Shown: one piece after another, positions 1 to 10,919 of the stretch
Numbering within the stretch: the first letter of the stretch is position 1
Layout: each line of letters starts with the position of its first letter
Source: Brachionus koreanus
Taxonomy: Eukaryota; Rotifera; Eurotatoria; Ploima; Brachionidae
Length of the DNA stretch: 21,562 nt
Assembly (NCBI GenBank): GCA_016987375.1
Contig: PJRA01000048.1
Span: forward strand, 1,154,576-1,176,137
Direction: 5' to 3'
Position numbers and translations under genes: made by a program
Notes under the pieces: model-generated
What the model saw: only the letters and a program-made list of their open reading frames with translations
The model's database searches: none
Told to the model about the DNA's origin: nothing

Positions 1-249
1 CTAACTCCTCCTAACCTCATATACAAATCTTTTAACATGGCGAAGATTTTTTCTCCAGTACAACCATTGTAAAAAAAAAAAGTATTTTATAAAAATAGTT
101 GTGAAAAAGAGAAACAAACAATATATTAAATATATTAATATTCAAAAGATATATTTTTGCCACTTGAATTAATATTTTGTTTCCTGAATTTAAAAATGTG
201 TAAAAAATTTATTGCAGAAGCATATTTTACAAATTAGATATTCAACAAA

Positions 250-660
250 TCTATTCGTTTTGATGAAGAAGTGGATCTATTTTCCAAATTATGATAATAG
301 AAATCAGTGGTTTGACCCATATCAAACAACTTAGACACTCGTGAAAAGAAGAAACTTTTATAAAAGATGTTGTACTTTCGATGGAATTTCCAAAAGGTAA
401 TACTTTGAGCTGGTTACAGGTGGCTGTGCTATAAATGCAGACATTTATTCTGAACAATTTGAACGAATGAATACTTCACTTCAAGAAAAAAATATCTTTC
501 TTTGGACAACTGAAAGCTAGGTTTGTTTATTCTAGACAACTCTAGACCTCATACAGCTAAAATAGCAGCCGCAAAAATAGAAGAGTATAGTCCAGATCTT
601 TCTCCTTCTGATTATTTTCTTTTTCGCTCAAACCATTTGTCACTTTATTTGCTTAGTTCA
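250..660 (+). pseudogene. Decayed mariner-family transposase fragment
   Basis: This is a remnant of a Tc1/mariner transposase, which in an intact element cuts and pastes DNA at TA sites with a three-aspartate active site. Conceptual translation across several frames gives, in order, FDEEVDLF (first catalytic Asp block), INADIYSEQFERMNTSLQEK, LDNSRPHTA (second Asp, normally HDNARPHTA) and YSPDLSPSDYFLF (third Asp). In-frame stops near 290-330 and 510-530 and frame changes mean it cannot make a protein. The N-terminal helix-turn-helix half is not recognisable in the 250 bases upstream, so the copy is truncated or badly eroded. I found no terminal repeats. It lies beyond the 3' end of the TMEM272-like gene, on the opposite strand. 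Confidence 0.8.
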
Positions 661-840
661 AATTAGAATTGATTTTAAGAAATTAAGAAAAGAATTCGAT
701 AGAGCATAAAAAAATTATTTTTAAATTGAGCATAGGGTATTCTAATACAATGATTTTTAAACGATATTTATTTGAAATAAAAAACTATAAATTTTGCTAA
801 AACTTTATGAGTTTTATTAAGCTGACTTGGAAATTTTAAC

Positions 841-846
841 TTTATT
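841..846 (-). promoter_or_regulatory. Candidate poly(A) signal, TMEM272-like gene
   Basis: The minus strand reads AATAAA about 100 bases past the TAA stop at 947-949. It is the first convincing hexamer in an AT-rich flank where chance matches are common. Confidence 0.4.
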
Positions 847-946
847 TAAATAAAAAAATAAATAATTAAAACAAGTTTCAATCAAATAAGAAAAATCATT
901 GTTTTAAATCTCAGAAATATTTGTTAAATTAAAAAACAATTTTTTC

Positions 947-1685
947 TTAAACAGCATCTTGACTAGTCGAGTGAAAATTTTTTGAACAAAAAGCTGCCAA
1001 TATAATGCTAGAAATAAAAAATGCGACTATAACCCAAATACCTGTGACTGACCAAAAAGCAACATTAAAACAAATCGGATTGCAATAGCTATTGCTTCCA
1101 GGATTGAAGCTTATTTCACTTCCGGATCCATAAATCCAAATACTTCCTCGAATTAACCATGAAATTAAAAATACTACAATGACACTAGTCATTAAGGAGC
1201 AGTCATAATATTTGAAAAATAAAATGCTAATCACTAAGAAAATTACAAATATGCTTTGAATAATTAGCCATAATGGAATGTAAATATTAGCTGGACAGTC
1301 TTCTCTATAGGTGATTCCTACTGCAAATTGCAATACTGGTAAAATTACTAAAAACCCAAAAATCAAGAGAGAAATCAAAATACTGCTTAATTTTTTTGGA
1401 CCTTTTAAAAATATTTTCTAAAATTAAAATGTTAGGTTAAAAATTTTTCAAATTACCATCTGATTGATTCATTGAACTGTTTCGTACTGTGTTGCGAATG
1501 GTGCGATGTGCATTCCGCATTCGATCATATAATGACTCATAGCTCGGAGGTTGATTTTCGCTTGACACAATATTAGGATGCTTAATTACATAGTCATAAC
1601 TTGGTGGAGCAATAGACCGATTATCCACTGTAAATGAAATGCTTGTTAAAATGGGCTCGGTGCGATTTCTAGAATCCCCGTGCAT
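947..1685 (-). CDS. TMEM272-like four-pass membrane protein with PPxY motifs
   Basis: Two exons, 1685-1457 and 1401-947, join in phase 1 across a 55-bp intron (donor GTAATT, acceptor AAAAG, branch-like CTAAC inside) to give 227 residues. An acceptor 19 bp earlier (TTTTAG) would break the frame. The cytosolic-looking N-terminus has two PPSY motifs (residues 27-30 and 46-49); the second, in QPPSYESLYDRMRNA, resembles the block before the first helix in TMEM272-like proteins. Four hydrophobic segments follow at about 82-106, 116-141, 145-167 and 188-213. The short extracellular pieces REDCPANIYIP and YCNPICFNVAFW carry cysteines in the family pattern. The biochemical role of the family is unknown to me; PPxY motifs normally bind WW domains of Nedd4-type ubiquitin ligases, so a link to ubiquitin sorting is inference. 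It lies 243 bp downstream of the ADAMTS stop on the same strand. Family assignment is from memory of the pattern. Confidence 0.72.
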
Positions 1686-1928
1686 ATTTGAATTTAATAT
1701 AAAAAATGGTTTTGCGATTTAAAATAATTTGTGTGTTATTATTAAATTTAGGATTTCTTTATTTGTTATATTTAGAATTTTTAAAAAATAGAATAAATTT
1801 TCAAGAGGACATGCACCCACTAAAATGATTATGTCTTTTTTTTTCTACTAATAATAATTAATTAAAAAAAAACATTAGATAAGATTGTTTATCATTTAAA
1901 GAATTATATAAAAAATTATCTTTAAGTT
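1686..1928 (-). other. Short same-strand spacer between ADAMTS and TMEM272-like genes
   Basis: The 243-bp spacer holds a minus-strand AATAAA at 1758-1763, a plausible ADAMTS poly(A) signal that lies only about 73 bases before the next ATG. Almost no AG dinucleotide occurs in the last 65 bases before that ATG, so a trans-splice acceptor close to the start is not evident. No tRNA or other gene is seen here. Confidence 0.5.
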
Positions 1929-4900
1929 TTAACTTTTGAAAAAATTTGAAATTAGATAAAATATTTTTGAAAATATTTCTTGAATGAGACTTTTGCATAT
2001 GACTGTACGTGGTGTCTGACAAGGTCTTTTTTCGGATGGTTTTCTGTCTAGATTACATTTTAAAGAAAGACATTTCACACTTCTGAATTGATCAGAACAT
2101 GGATCACGAATACATGAACTCTTAAATAAAAAACAGTACATTTAATCTTTTCAATCTTGCAAGCATACATTTGACCAGTTGGATATTAACCATATTGATT
2201 CAGTTTCTTCATTTGTATTAGTTTTATTTGTGAAATATTCTACTTCAATATTTGAATCAACAATGTATTTCATCAACTGTAAAAATAAAATAGATATTTG
2301 TTTGTTTAGAATTGTTATTAATGTATTAACTTTGATTCCTATTATTTGAGCAGAAGGTCCCAATATCTGAATGAATTCTTTATTATCTTTGGTGTAGTTA
2401 AAACCTAAAAAAGTTTGAATTAATTAAGACTGATCACTTTCTTTATTTTTATTTCAATGATTTGATTGTAACCATACAGACTAAAACTTACATGTATGTT
2501 TCCTTTCCTTTCTTGAATGCTTTTCATTTTCTTTCTAAAGGTTTGTATCCAAAGGTTTCTTTTTTATTATTACCAATTGTTTTTCTTTTATATTATATTT
2601 ATTTGATAAATCAGATTTTTTGAAATATTTTTTGATAAATTTTTAAATCGTTATTGAAGAAAATTCAGACAATAAATAAATATTCCATTCCTGATTTTGA
2701 AATGAATTTGATGATCAGACTTTTCAAAAAATCTACCAAATAAATATAATGTAAAAAAACTTTTGACAATGATAAAAAGGAACCTTTATTTAAATGCATT
2801 TGGATGTAAAAATAATCTTTTTAATCTATGTATATTCAAACGACAACTTTTTTTTATCTGAACTTTTTTAAAGATCATTTAGAAAAAAAATCAAACTCAA
2901 AACTATTTAACAAGCAAATACTGATTGAATAATTTTTGAAAACTACATTTGGTACAATTTTTCCTTCAAATTTTTAGTGGAACCAAAATTAGAAGAAATT
3001 TTTCAAAATTTAGATTTAAAAATAAAATAAATTCGAAAGCAAATTTATTGTATCAAAAAATATAAAATATAAAGATTATATTTTATATTTTTTATATCAT
3101 ATGATATAAAAATACTTATGTATGTACTATTGTGTTTCAAAATTTTTTTCAAAAAAAAGAGCGATAGTTAACTGCCTTCTTCCTGCTTACTTAATTGCTA
3201 TATTTTATTACTGAATGGAATCTAAGTAATTTCTTCTTATTATTATAATTCTCATTATTTATTTATTTTAAGCCTTACAGGCAAATAAAAGAAGAAAAAT
3301 TTTTTTTAAATAATTAAAAAAAAAGTAATTTCTTATGATTCATGCTCGCATAATATCACCTAAAAATAAACTTATTATGTCTATCCATTAAAATTAAATT
3401 ATAGGCTTATTAAATTATAGGCTATTTCAAATTCACTAAAGTTTTGATAAATCTATTATATGTCTATTACAGGCACTCATAACTTACTTTACGTAAATCC
3501 TAAAAGAATTATCTATACAAAAAATTATGAGGCTTTTAAATTGAACGAAACAATAGGGTATTTAGTATTACTAAAATCGTCTTAACTACGATTTGATATC
3601 TAGAACATTGAAAAAAAATTTAGCTTATTATTGTCTTTTATTATTATTTATTTCTATTAAAAAAGAAGAAAAAATTGAAAAATTTTAAAATATTTTAAAT
3701 TTGATCATTTAGTTGAAAAGACGGTGATAAGTGATTTAAGTTTGAAAAATAATTATTCTGATTAATATAAAAGCTTATTTTGTAATCACTTTTACTAAAA
3801 TTTTAATTTTTTTTCTATTTCAAATGGTAATGCTTCACACTATTGTAAAAGAAAGCTTCAAAATAAATCCTAAAATAAATCTTTGTATTTTTGCAAAATT
3901 TTAGGATGATTTTTTTTTAATTTTTAAAAAATTTTACCTTTAAAAAATTTATCCTCATTTTTGCCACTTGATAAAGATTCTAGCTCAATTAGATTAAGTG
4001 AATTTTCATTTAAAATTTTAATATTTGTTGATTCTTTGGGTATTTCATACAAAATTCTTGATATATCTTTAAAATATTCATTTTATGTAAATCTAATAAA
4101 AATTATTGATTTTACCTGTGCTCGAATCAATTTTGAGGATGATTTTTTGTTTCAAACATGTAGAATTATCACCATTGCAAACTCGACACATATCAAACAC
4201 TGATGCTGAGTCCAATTTTCCATCACAACCAACAGTCTTTTATTCAAATAAAATTTAAATCTTTTAAAAATAATCTCTTACATTGCAAATTCCATAGATG
4301 CATACATCTTGACTGAACGGCGAGCATTTAGTTCCGTCAGGTACTTTCTGCAATGTATCAACAAAAATGCTTATATCTTTTTCAGACTTACAAAATAAAC
4401 TACATGGTTCATCAGGCAAATAAAAGTGCTGCAGTTGGCCTAAATCTTTCAAAACCAAATATGCAGATAGGCTGAAGTTCATGCACATTTCATTGTGTAT
4501 TTTATAAAAATATTCATTTGTTTCACAAGTATTTAAATTGCATGTTCTGAAAATTTTTCTTTCACCGAGACAAAATCTTCCGCCATTTTGAGGAACGGGA
4601 TTAGTACAGAATCTCTCTTTGAATTGAATTCCGCCATTGCATTTATGCGAACAAGAAGACCAATTTTGTGACCAGTCGCTCCAGGCGCCATCAACAGGCT
4701 TTTGCAAACTAAAATTTTCCTCAGACAAACAAATTCCACCTTTGCATCTTCCCAAGTTATGATTATCATCAATCACCACACATCTAGTTCCATCTGCTAC
4801 AACAAAATTTGCTACGCATTCGTCAGATGTCGGATCTGATTGACAAAATAAAAGTTCACATTGTCCTTCAAATATTTGCCAATCCAAACAATCAGTGGCA

Positions 4901-7900
4901 TTTGGCCCATACGCTAATTTGCACTGTAAATCAAAAGAATCAGCTAAATTTTTGTATCCTTTAGACATTTTAATTTCTGGTTCATTTTCTAGACAATGCC
5001 CAAATCCTTTACTTTTAACAGCTAAAATAATTTTTATTGATGCAAGTAAAAATTTACTCTAAAAAATCCTGAATTGACTCACGACTGCAGTTTGACCATT
5101 CAAATGAACTGAAAGAAAAATTTGCTTCCTCTTGCATTAGGCTCTTTGGTCCATGACAATTTTCGGTATCATGACCGGCGTTTAAATTATGTGCTATTTC
5201 GTGCGCTATTGTGAATGCCACTGCAAGACCGTGATGAGAGTTAATGTTGCAGCTATTCTCAATCTCACACATGCCTCCTAGTTTTGACAAACCCAAAGCA
5301 ATCTTATCTGAATCTATGTCAGATTTGAAAGATTTTCTAAAAATTATAAATTTAATTAAAAGTAATTTTAGTAAATTGTTAAAATTATATCTAACTGTGT
5401 AAGTAAAACAGCAACATCATGAAAATGTTGTTTAATCAATTTTAACGAAATAAATGATTGAAATTGACAAAAGTTTTCCAAAGTTTCATTCATATTTTCT
5501 GTTATATCAAAAATCTCAAAAAATAAAAACGAATGTCAAAATACAAATAATAGCCAGGAGCAATTTACTTTATAGTCATCAAGTAAAATAATTGATTTGA
5601 CAATTATATTCAATGAAACTCCAATTGATGGATGCTTGTAAATGTTTGAGACCATATTAAATAAAGTTAGAATGTAAAGCTGGGTGTCTGTTCCAATTGA
5701 CTCTAGGAATTCTTGCAACGATAAGTCTGCAACAACCAATACTTCCATAAACAAATCTTTAATGACACTTCTTTTAGGTCGGTTGTTAGTACTAACTTAA
5801 TAAAGAATTTGTTCATCAGGTTTTTAAGTTAAAAATTACAATTTTGATTTCGGATATTTTAAATATTAAACAAATTGATTTATCTATTAAATTTAAATTA
5901 ATTTTCAGAAAAAAATTTCAAATTTTGTCTTATTTTCTCAATTTTTTCTCCAAACATTTGACTACCAAGTTTTGAAACTGTCTTTAGCTGATTATATAAA
6001 GGATGAATTTTATAAAGCAGAATATTAAATTTTTTAGATAATTTTTTTTTTTAAATCTCAAAATTTTTATTATTTTATGAGATTTAACTGATTTTTCGAA
6101 AGCCTTTGATCGAGTATCGCACAGACTGTTACTTTACAAAATCAAGGCATTTGGTTTAGGAGACTTGATCACAAAATGGATAAATGATTTCCTGTGCGAA
6201 AGGAAACAAAGAGTCATTATGGGTTCGTCCATATCTATCTGGTTAGAGGTAACCAGCAGAGTACCACAAGGCTCAGTTTTGGTACCCCTATTGTTTTTAA
6301 TTTTTATAAATGATCTTTCAACTCTTTTAATTAATAAGTGTGAGAAATGCTGATGATACTAAAATTTTATCTATTATTTAGACTTTCAAAGACAACTTAT
6401 TACTTCTAAAGATAGATTATATCTCAGGTTAGTCACTAACTTGGTGTTTGGATTTAAATATCGAAAAATGCAGTGTAATGCATTTTGGTACAAAAAACTG
6501 CTGCTTTGAGTTTACAATTTATAACACACATGGCTCAAGGAAATTAACTAAAACAACTCTTGAAAAGGATCTAGGTGTTTATATTCAAAATGATTTAAAA
6601 TGGGCAAACCAAATAAAATATTGTACCACTTGTTGAAATCGTGTTTAAGGTATGATAGCTAAAAGTTTCAAGAAGTTGAACATTGATTCATTAAGAATGT
6701 TTTACACAGCACTAGTAAGACCTCATTTAGAATTTTCCATAAGTTAATGGTGTCCATTTCATGAGAAAAATATTTCAGAAATACACAAGATACAAAGAAG
6801 AGCGACCAAGATCATTCCTTCGCTTCGGAAATATGATTACCGAGCAAGGCTAAAAATGTTTAACTTTCTCGAACTAAAAATTCGGGGCTTGAGAAGTATA
6901 TTTATAAGATTTATAAGATTCAAAAATTCAAAATAATTAATGGACTTTAAATTGTTAATTTTGAGAATGATCTAAATTTTCCTTGTAATCGGAAGTACAA
7001 TTTGAGAAAGACATAATAAATGTATTGTTAAGGAAGAAGTGAAAAACTGCATGCAACGATATCATTTTTTGACTAACCGAGTAGTTAATGTCTGGAATAG
7101 TTAACCTCATCACATCATTAATTCTATTTCAATAAACAATTCCTAAAATAATCTGGGCAAATGGCTCAGGAAACAGTCAAATTTACTGCCATAGCTTCAA
7201 GAATGCTTTGCCCTAAGGGTCGCAGTATAAATTACTACTAAACTACTACTACTACTACTAGATTGCTAAATTTCTATCAAAAATTATAGATTAAATAATC
7301 CATTTGCATGATCGATTAAATTTATTTATTATTTTTTTTATTTTAAAAAAAAATAAATAATTAAAAAAATATAATAATAAAAAAAATAATAATAAAAATT
7401 AAGAAAGTAATATTCAATAGTAATAAAATTTATTATCTAAATTAAATTTTGGGAATATTAAATTTTGGCAGTTAATTTTTTTCAATTCTACAATAATGAT
7501 TAAAAAATTAAAAATTCTTTTAAAATAGCTTTTAATAAAATAAAATAGCTTTGCATATGATCATTTAACTTGCTGCCTTTTGACGGAATATAAAATAAGC
7601 TATTATCTAAAATTTCATAAAATCTGATTTTTGAACATTTTTATTAGTAATGCTTTGTGGTCGATGGACAGTCATTTTTGCAATAAAAAATTATGGATTA
7701 AATAGAAATTTTTTGCTACCACTTTATATAAAACAGCCAAAAAATAAAAATAAATTCACTTTATCTAAGTTCACTGATTCTAGTTCCAAGATTTTTGAAT
7801 AATATCCTCGAAATTAAGTAATTAATAAAACTCGATTTAACCTAGCGAAAAAAAAAGTCTTTTTATTTGATTTGAAATTTTTATTTACTTAATTATAAAA

Positions 7901-9364
7901 CTAAATTTGAGCTAATTAATGAAATATGAATTTAAAGGTCAAGCGAGTTTTTTTTTCATTTGACTTTTTTTTTAAACAAAAAAATTTTTTATTATTTAAA
8001 ATGGACTTGGACTTTAAAAAAATATTTTTTGATGAAAATTAACTTTTATTGCATTTAAAAAAGACTATTTGAAAAAATGTAAAAATAAGTTATAAAAAAT
8101 AATACGTAGTAATATTAGTAGTTGTAGTAGTTAATAGTACGTACTATTGTGTACTACTGTCTGTTAGTGTTGAGGGTATTTCACATGTAATAAGTTCAGA
8201 GGACAGAATTTTGAATTTTTTCTTTTCTTTTTTAATTTAGTTCTCTAAATGAAATTTAATTGTGCATTTAAAATTTTTTGATTAAGTTTGAAAAATGAAA
8301 TTTGATCCTAAAAGTCAAATTTAGCAACTCATGACTCCTTACTCGTTAGTTCTTCTTAATGTATCCTATCTAGTTATTTTTAGTTAATAGCATAAAAAAC
8401 TTAAACAAAATTTTGAATTGTAAAAGTTAAAAAAATAGCCGAAACTCTCACGTATAAATGATAAACACTAATTATTTATGTGTAAATTGTTAACAAATAA
8501 AAAATTCTTATTTCATCCTATACTTAAATAACAAAGTTTTTAAAAATTTTTAAAAAGTATTCATTAATCAGTTATCATTCTTAGCAAAATCTGTTAAAGG
8601 TAATAAATCTTGTATTAAAAATTGCAGGAAAAAAATGTTAAAATAAAAGTCGATCACTTTCAACTGATTTATGACATTTTTTAATAAATATTTTTCGAAT
8701 AAAAATACAATTTTTTTACCATTTATTTTTTTTAAAGCTTTAGCCGAGTCTTGATACGGAATGTACGTCTGATAGATTTTATGAGGACTATCAAGTAAAT
8801 ATTCAAAGCCTCTTTTTTTTCTGAATGATTTTGGCTTATTAGCACTTTGTTTTTGTGGTTCAATAAAATAAATCGATCCATTTAATAAAATATATCCTTG
8901 CTAAAAATAGATTAAAATAAATTTTCAAAATTTTATTTTTGACATACCAATCCTTCACAAATGGACAAAGCTGCTTGAGAACCAAAAACTTTTTCAACAT
9001 TACCATGATAGAAACACTCATTATTTAGATAATTTTTAGCTTTTATCTGAGTAAATTTCTCATTTTTAAGATTGGACAAAGAAAATTGACGTATTTTGGA
9101 TAAATATTCATTCTTTTTTAAATTAAGATCAAATAACGATCCATTTAAGCTGATTGTAAGCTTCAATGATTCTTCATTTTTTACTAAATTTTTTGGAACA
9201 AAAACTTGTTCTTTAGTTGATTTGAAAAAAAATTAAATTTAAATTTTTTTTACCAAAAGTATATTGTATTTACCAAATGAATATTTAGCAAATGCCAATC
9301 TGTTAATTAAAAAATTAAAAAGTATAATTAAAATTTTAAGAATTTTTTTGATTTTTTTTTGCAT
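1929..9364 (-). CDS. ADAMTS-family secreted zinc metalloprotease, 11 exons
   Basis: Exons: 9364-9274, 9210-8948, 8900-8720, 5795-5569, 5514-5396, 5336-5058, 5011-4282, 4236-4116, 4066-3938, 2404-2169, 2120-1929. All joins keep frame, giving 855 residues. ADAMTS enzymes cleave extracellular matrix proteins. Order: lysine-rich start and signal peptide (1-27); prodomain with CFYHGN and ALSICEGL; furin site RPKR (184-187); catalytic domain with zinc motif HEIAHNLNAGHD (339-350, catalytic Glu340) and Met-turn near Met361, closing at FEWSNCSRE; disintegrin-like module (about 417-481); central thrombospondin repeat (493-549, WSDWSQNWSSC to NTC); Cys-rich (to about 665) with CSPFSQDVCIYGIC; short spacer (about 670-775); one degenerate C-terminal thrombospondin repeat (WLISNWSN to VICKS). 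Length is like the small ADAMTS1/4/8/15 types, but the exact subfamily is unclear. Eight introns are only 45-63 bp; introns 3 (2,924 bp) and 9 (1,533 bp) are long. The acceptor of exon 7 (AAAAG) was chosen because the earlier TTTTAG breaks the frame. Confidence 0.92.
2405..3937 (-). other. Long ADAMTS intron 9
   Basis: This 1,533-bp intron separates two phase-1 spacer-domain exons. I searched it for a further spacer exon and saw no open stretch resembling the YLLNG-type strands that are missing from this short spacer. It contains an 18-bp perfect hairpin followed by a 20-nt palindrome (3055-3110) and a 16-bp tandem duplication, AAATTATAGGCTTATT then AAATTATAGGCTATTT, near 3396-3427. No coding transposon remnant was recognised. 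Confidence 0.6.
3055..3110. repeat. AT-rich hairpin plus adjoining 20-nt palindrome
   Basis: Bases 3055-3072 and 3076-3093 are perfect reverse complements (18 bp) around a 3-base AGA loop. Overlapping them, 3091-3110 reads as a perfect 20-nt palindrome centred on CATATG. Both lie in ADAMTS intron 9. Confidence 0.75.
6055..7260 (+). mobile_element. 5'-truncated, dead non-LTR retrotransposon (CR1/Jockey type)
   Basis: This is the 3' part of a LINE whose reverse transcriptase would copy its own RNA into target DNA. Translation shows DFSKAFDRVSHRLL from 6090 with the first catalytic Asp, WINDFLCERKQRV, VPQGSVLVPLLFLIFINDL, then the active-site box as NADD in a shifted frame near 6345. Further on come LDLNIEKCSVMHFG, TTLEKDLGVYIQNDLKW (6448-6636), FYTALVRPHLEF, IQRRATKII and NRVVNVWNS near 7075. 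Stops at about 6351, 6380, 6430 and 6636 plus a frameshift make it non-functional, and the usual aromatic residue before ADD is Asn. It ends in a (TAC)n tail at 7231-7260, typical of LINEs that end in a microsatellite instead of poly(A). It sits antisense inside ADAMTS intron 3 and accounts for much of that intron's length. Confidence 0.85.
7261..8717. other. Rest of ADAMTS intron 3
   Basis: About 1.45 kb of AT-rich DNA with many A and T runs and no gene seen. Around 8101-8165 there is a degenerate TAG/TAC trinucleotide patch with a perfect 16-nt palindrome AATAGTACGTACTATT at 8133-8148. The patch resembles the microsatellite tail of the LINE at 6055-7260 read on the other strand. Confidence 0.5.
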
Positions 9365-9964
9365 TTTTTAAATTTTTATTAGATTATTTGGCTAAATTTC
9401 AACTGTATAAAAACACATTTTTAGTAGACTGTATTAATTTACAATTTTAATTAAAAAACTAGAAATGCTGATATGAAAATATTATATAATATATTTTTGT
9501 GATACTTTTAGATAAATTTTTTTTCTTATCAAAATGTTCACATAAGTCACATTTTATAATATTAAACATTAAAATAATAATAACATTAAACTACTGGTTT
9601 TTTAAGGAATTGAATGAAAATTTTGAGGAGCGTCTACTTGGCCAATTATCAATCATTTCTAGATGGTTTTATTTTTAAAAAAAATATTTTTTTATTTAAA
9701 TTATCAAGCAAAATAATTTTTTGCAAATAAATAAAAAACAAATATGTTTTTAGTTAAATTTGACACTATTAATCATGCTTCTGTTAATTAAAAATAACCC
9801 TTTTTTAAAAATTTCTGCTTTCGTACCATATATTAATGAGGTATGTTATATTTTGATTTACAATTGAAAATCATATATTTAAAATTTTTTGATTTTTGAC
9901 ATTATTTAACTATTTACTGGTGTCTATAAGTGTAAAATTAAAAATCTAAAATAAGTAAATTTAT

Positions 9965-10180
9965 AAGTTATTCGCATATGCTCGCAGCTAACAAAATGTG
10001 AAGCTAGACTAAACTTTCTATCAAACCGAGTAGTGAACAAATGGAATGTGCTGCCAACGCCGGTTGAAACAAAAAAAACGAAAAGTCTACTATAGCCAGA
10101 TTACGTTAGTATTCCTGCTTTATCAGTTTAGTTAAATTAAACTTGACCGTAGAATATTAACTATCATTATTATTATCATA
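9965..10180 (+). mobile_element. 3' end of a second LINE family
   Basis: Translation gives RLNFLSNRVVNKWNVLPTPVET near 10000-10070. This is the conserved segment just before the end of CR1/Jockey-type reverse transcriptase ORFs, and the nearby LINE (6055-7260) has NRVVNVWNS at the same place. Nucleotides ACCGAGTAGT are shared, but the sequences past that point differ and this copy ends in an ATT-type tail (about 10162-10179) instead of (TAC)n. Only about 200 bp remain, as expected from severe 5' truncation. It lies in the spacer between the divergent ADAMTS and USP genes. Confidence 0.65.
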
Positions 10181-10526
10181 AAAAAATAAATAAAAAAAAA
10201 CTAGTTAGCAAATTTGCATTCTTGACAGAAATTTTGTAAAAATTTTAATGCACTTCGGATAATCACTTTAACTAAATTTAACCAAATAAAAAATTTATAC
10301 TTTGTCGTTTTGTTAAATTATTTTCAATTACTGCATTTCTCGCATAAAATAAAAATTTTTAAAAATATAGACAGACAATAACTTAGAAATATTATAAATG
10401 ATTAAGTGTAATTTTAAAAGCATTAAAAATCGAAAAATAAATCTTAAAAATATTACATAAAAAAAAGCTATTTTAAGATGTTAATTTTTACTTTAATTTG
10501 AAAAATAATTTACAACAAATTTTTGA

Positions 10527-10706
10527 CTTGACAAAAGTTTTACAACTCAATTTGCTCGCAACATTTTTGATTTGGTCAAGGATTGTAGAACTGATCTCAA
10601 GTTTAAGATTGGTAAGTCCTTAAGCTTAAGAAAATCGGTTAACGAGCTTTCTATTCGAGATGGTCAATTTAGCTTAAATCAACTTCTGTTTAAATGTAAT
10701 GGTTAA
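10527..10706 (+). other. Unrecognised open stretch of 59 codons without an ATG
   Basis: Frame from CTT at 10527 stays open to TAA at 10704-10706 and reads like ordinary protein (for example NIFDLVKDCRTDL, then VNELSIRDGQFSLNQLL). The base composition is less AT-rich than the flanks. It has no start codon and contains a strong internal donor, GTAAGT, at about 10612. It could be a remnant of a transposon or pseudogene, or chance; I do not recognise a family. Confidence 0.25.
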
Positions 10707-10919
10707 ATTCAGGTTGTAAAATTAAAAAAAATTTTATTTGAAAAAATTTCTTGTTTAAGTTACTTACTTTAGCCATTTCAGTAATTATTTTTTAAAAAAG
10801 AGAGATTCCAATAAAAATTATAAATTTTATTTAAATTCAAATAATGAAAAAAAAAAATTTTAAAAGAATTGCCATTTTTTGTAAGTGTTAAGTTTGTAAA
10901 GATAATTTTTTTCTTTTGA

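Noticed and set aside
251..457. Minus-strand open frame of 68 codons
   Set aside because: It is the complement of the mariner transposase remnant read on the plus strand.
3961..4203. Plus-strand open frame of 80 codons
   Set aside because: It is antisense to ADAMTS exons 8 and 9, whose minus-strand reading gives recognised domain sequence; the plus-strand protein resembles nothing.
4533..4772. Second minus-strand frame inside ADAMTS exon 7
   Set aside because: It overlaps the frame encoding the disintegrin-like and thrombospondin modules, and its own translation has no family features.
6165..6636. Two plus-strand open frames as host genes
   Set aside because: They are pieces of one reverse transcriptase broken by stops and a frameshift.
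7231..7260. (TAC)n run as an independent microsatellite
   Set aside because: It directly follows the LINE 3' end and is better read as that element's tail.
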